Source: Candidatus Brocadia sp. (lineage in GTDB: Bacteria > Planctomycetota > Brocadiia > Brocadiales > Brocadiaceae). Taken from it: 5,709 bases of DNA. Where the stretch lies: NCBI GenBank assembly GCA_030837935.1, contig JAUQXU010000110.1, forward strand, positions 1-5,709, read 5' to 3'. A model generated the notes under the pieces. That model saw only the letters and a program-made list of their open reading frames with translations, was not told where the DNA came from and did not search any database. The first letter of the stretch is position 1. Every line of letters begins with the position of its first letter. A program made the position numbers and the translations under genes. Shown one piece after another: positions 5,678-5,709 of the stretch.

Positions 5678-5709
5678 TCACCCCCCTGTGTCCCCCCGTA
5701 AACGGGGGG
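5678..5709. repeat. C/G-run palindromic repeat, cut by the right edge
   Basis: On the plus strand two runs of six C (5681-5686 and 5692-5697) recur at an 11-base period, each preceded by a T-containing linker, and are followed by GTAAAC and six G (5704-5709). CCCCCCG and CGGGGGG form a perfect 7-bp stem with a TAAA loop (5692-5709). The window ends exactly on the last G, so the full right half cannot be seen. If the symmetry continues, the element would be a palindrome of about 48-52 bases. It lies about 75 bases upstream of recA. No T run follows the stem on the minus strand, so it is not a classic terminator in that direction; the plus direction cannot be judged. Confidence 0.6.

Overview
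This window is a run of housekeeping genes, all read from the minus strand. In transcription order (right to left) they are recA, alaS, a 319-base gap, rpmF, plsX and the 5' part of fabH, which runs off the left edge. The products are the recombinase RecA, alanyl-tRNA synthetase, ribosomal protein L32, the phosphate acyltransferase PlsX and beta-ketoacyl-ACP synthase III. Every full-length gene is intact, with the expected motifs. I see no transposase, CRISPR array, tRNA, rRNA, toxin-antitoxin pair or defence gene, and no sign of an undescribed multi-gene system.

Organism: a bacterium of moderate GC content. The gene contents are universal, so lineage must be inferred. The general look of RecA, AlaRS and PlsX, including PlsX variants at normally conserved positions, would fit Planctomycetota, perhaps the anammox group (Brocadiales). 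This is an impression at low confidence and a BLAST of RecA would settle it.

Layout, right to left. The right edge (5678-5709) holds C/G-run repeats and a GC hairpin cut by the window end, possibly half of a larger palindromic intergenic repeat. recA follows (5618-4527), then alaS only 8 bases later (4518-1861), with no recX between them and no clear ribosome binding site for alaS. The gap 1860-1542 contains the best promoter in the window (TTGACA, 17 bases, TACAAT). A perfect 9-base inverted repeat overlaps the predicted transcription start. The resulting leader to rpmF is about 190 bases and includes a possible 30-codon ORF. rpmF (1541-1314) and plsX (1309-293) are 4 bases apart. fabH starts at 246 after a 46-base gap with no Shine-Dalgarno sequence, but with TATAAT 5 bases before its ATG.

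How the genes work together: rpmF-plsX-fabH is the conserved link between ribosome assembly and the start of fatty acid and phospholipid synthesis. PlsX makes acyl-phosphate from acyl-ACP, and FabH starts fatty acid chains from acetyl-CoA and malonyl-ACP. recA-alaS is a widespread neighbour pair joining DNA repair to tRNA charging. The most interesting unexplained sequence is the leader in front of rpmF and the repeat at the right edge.
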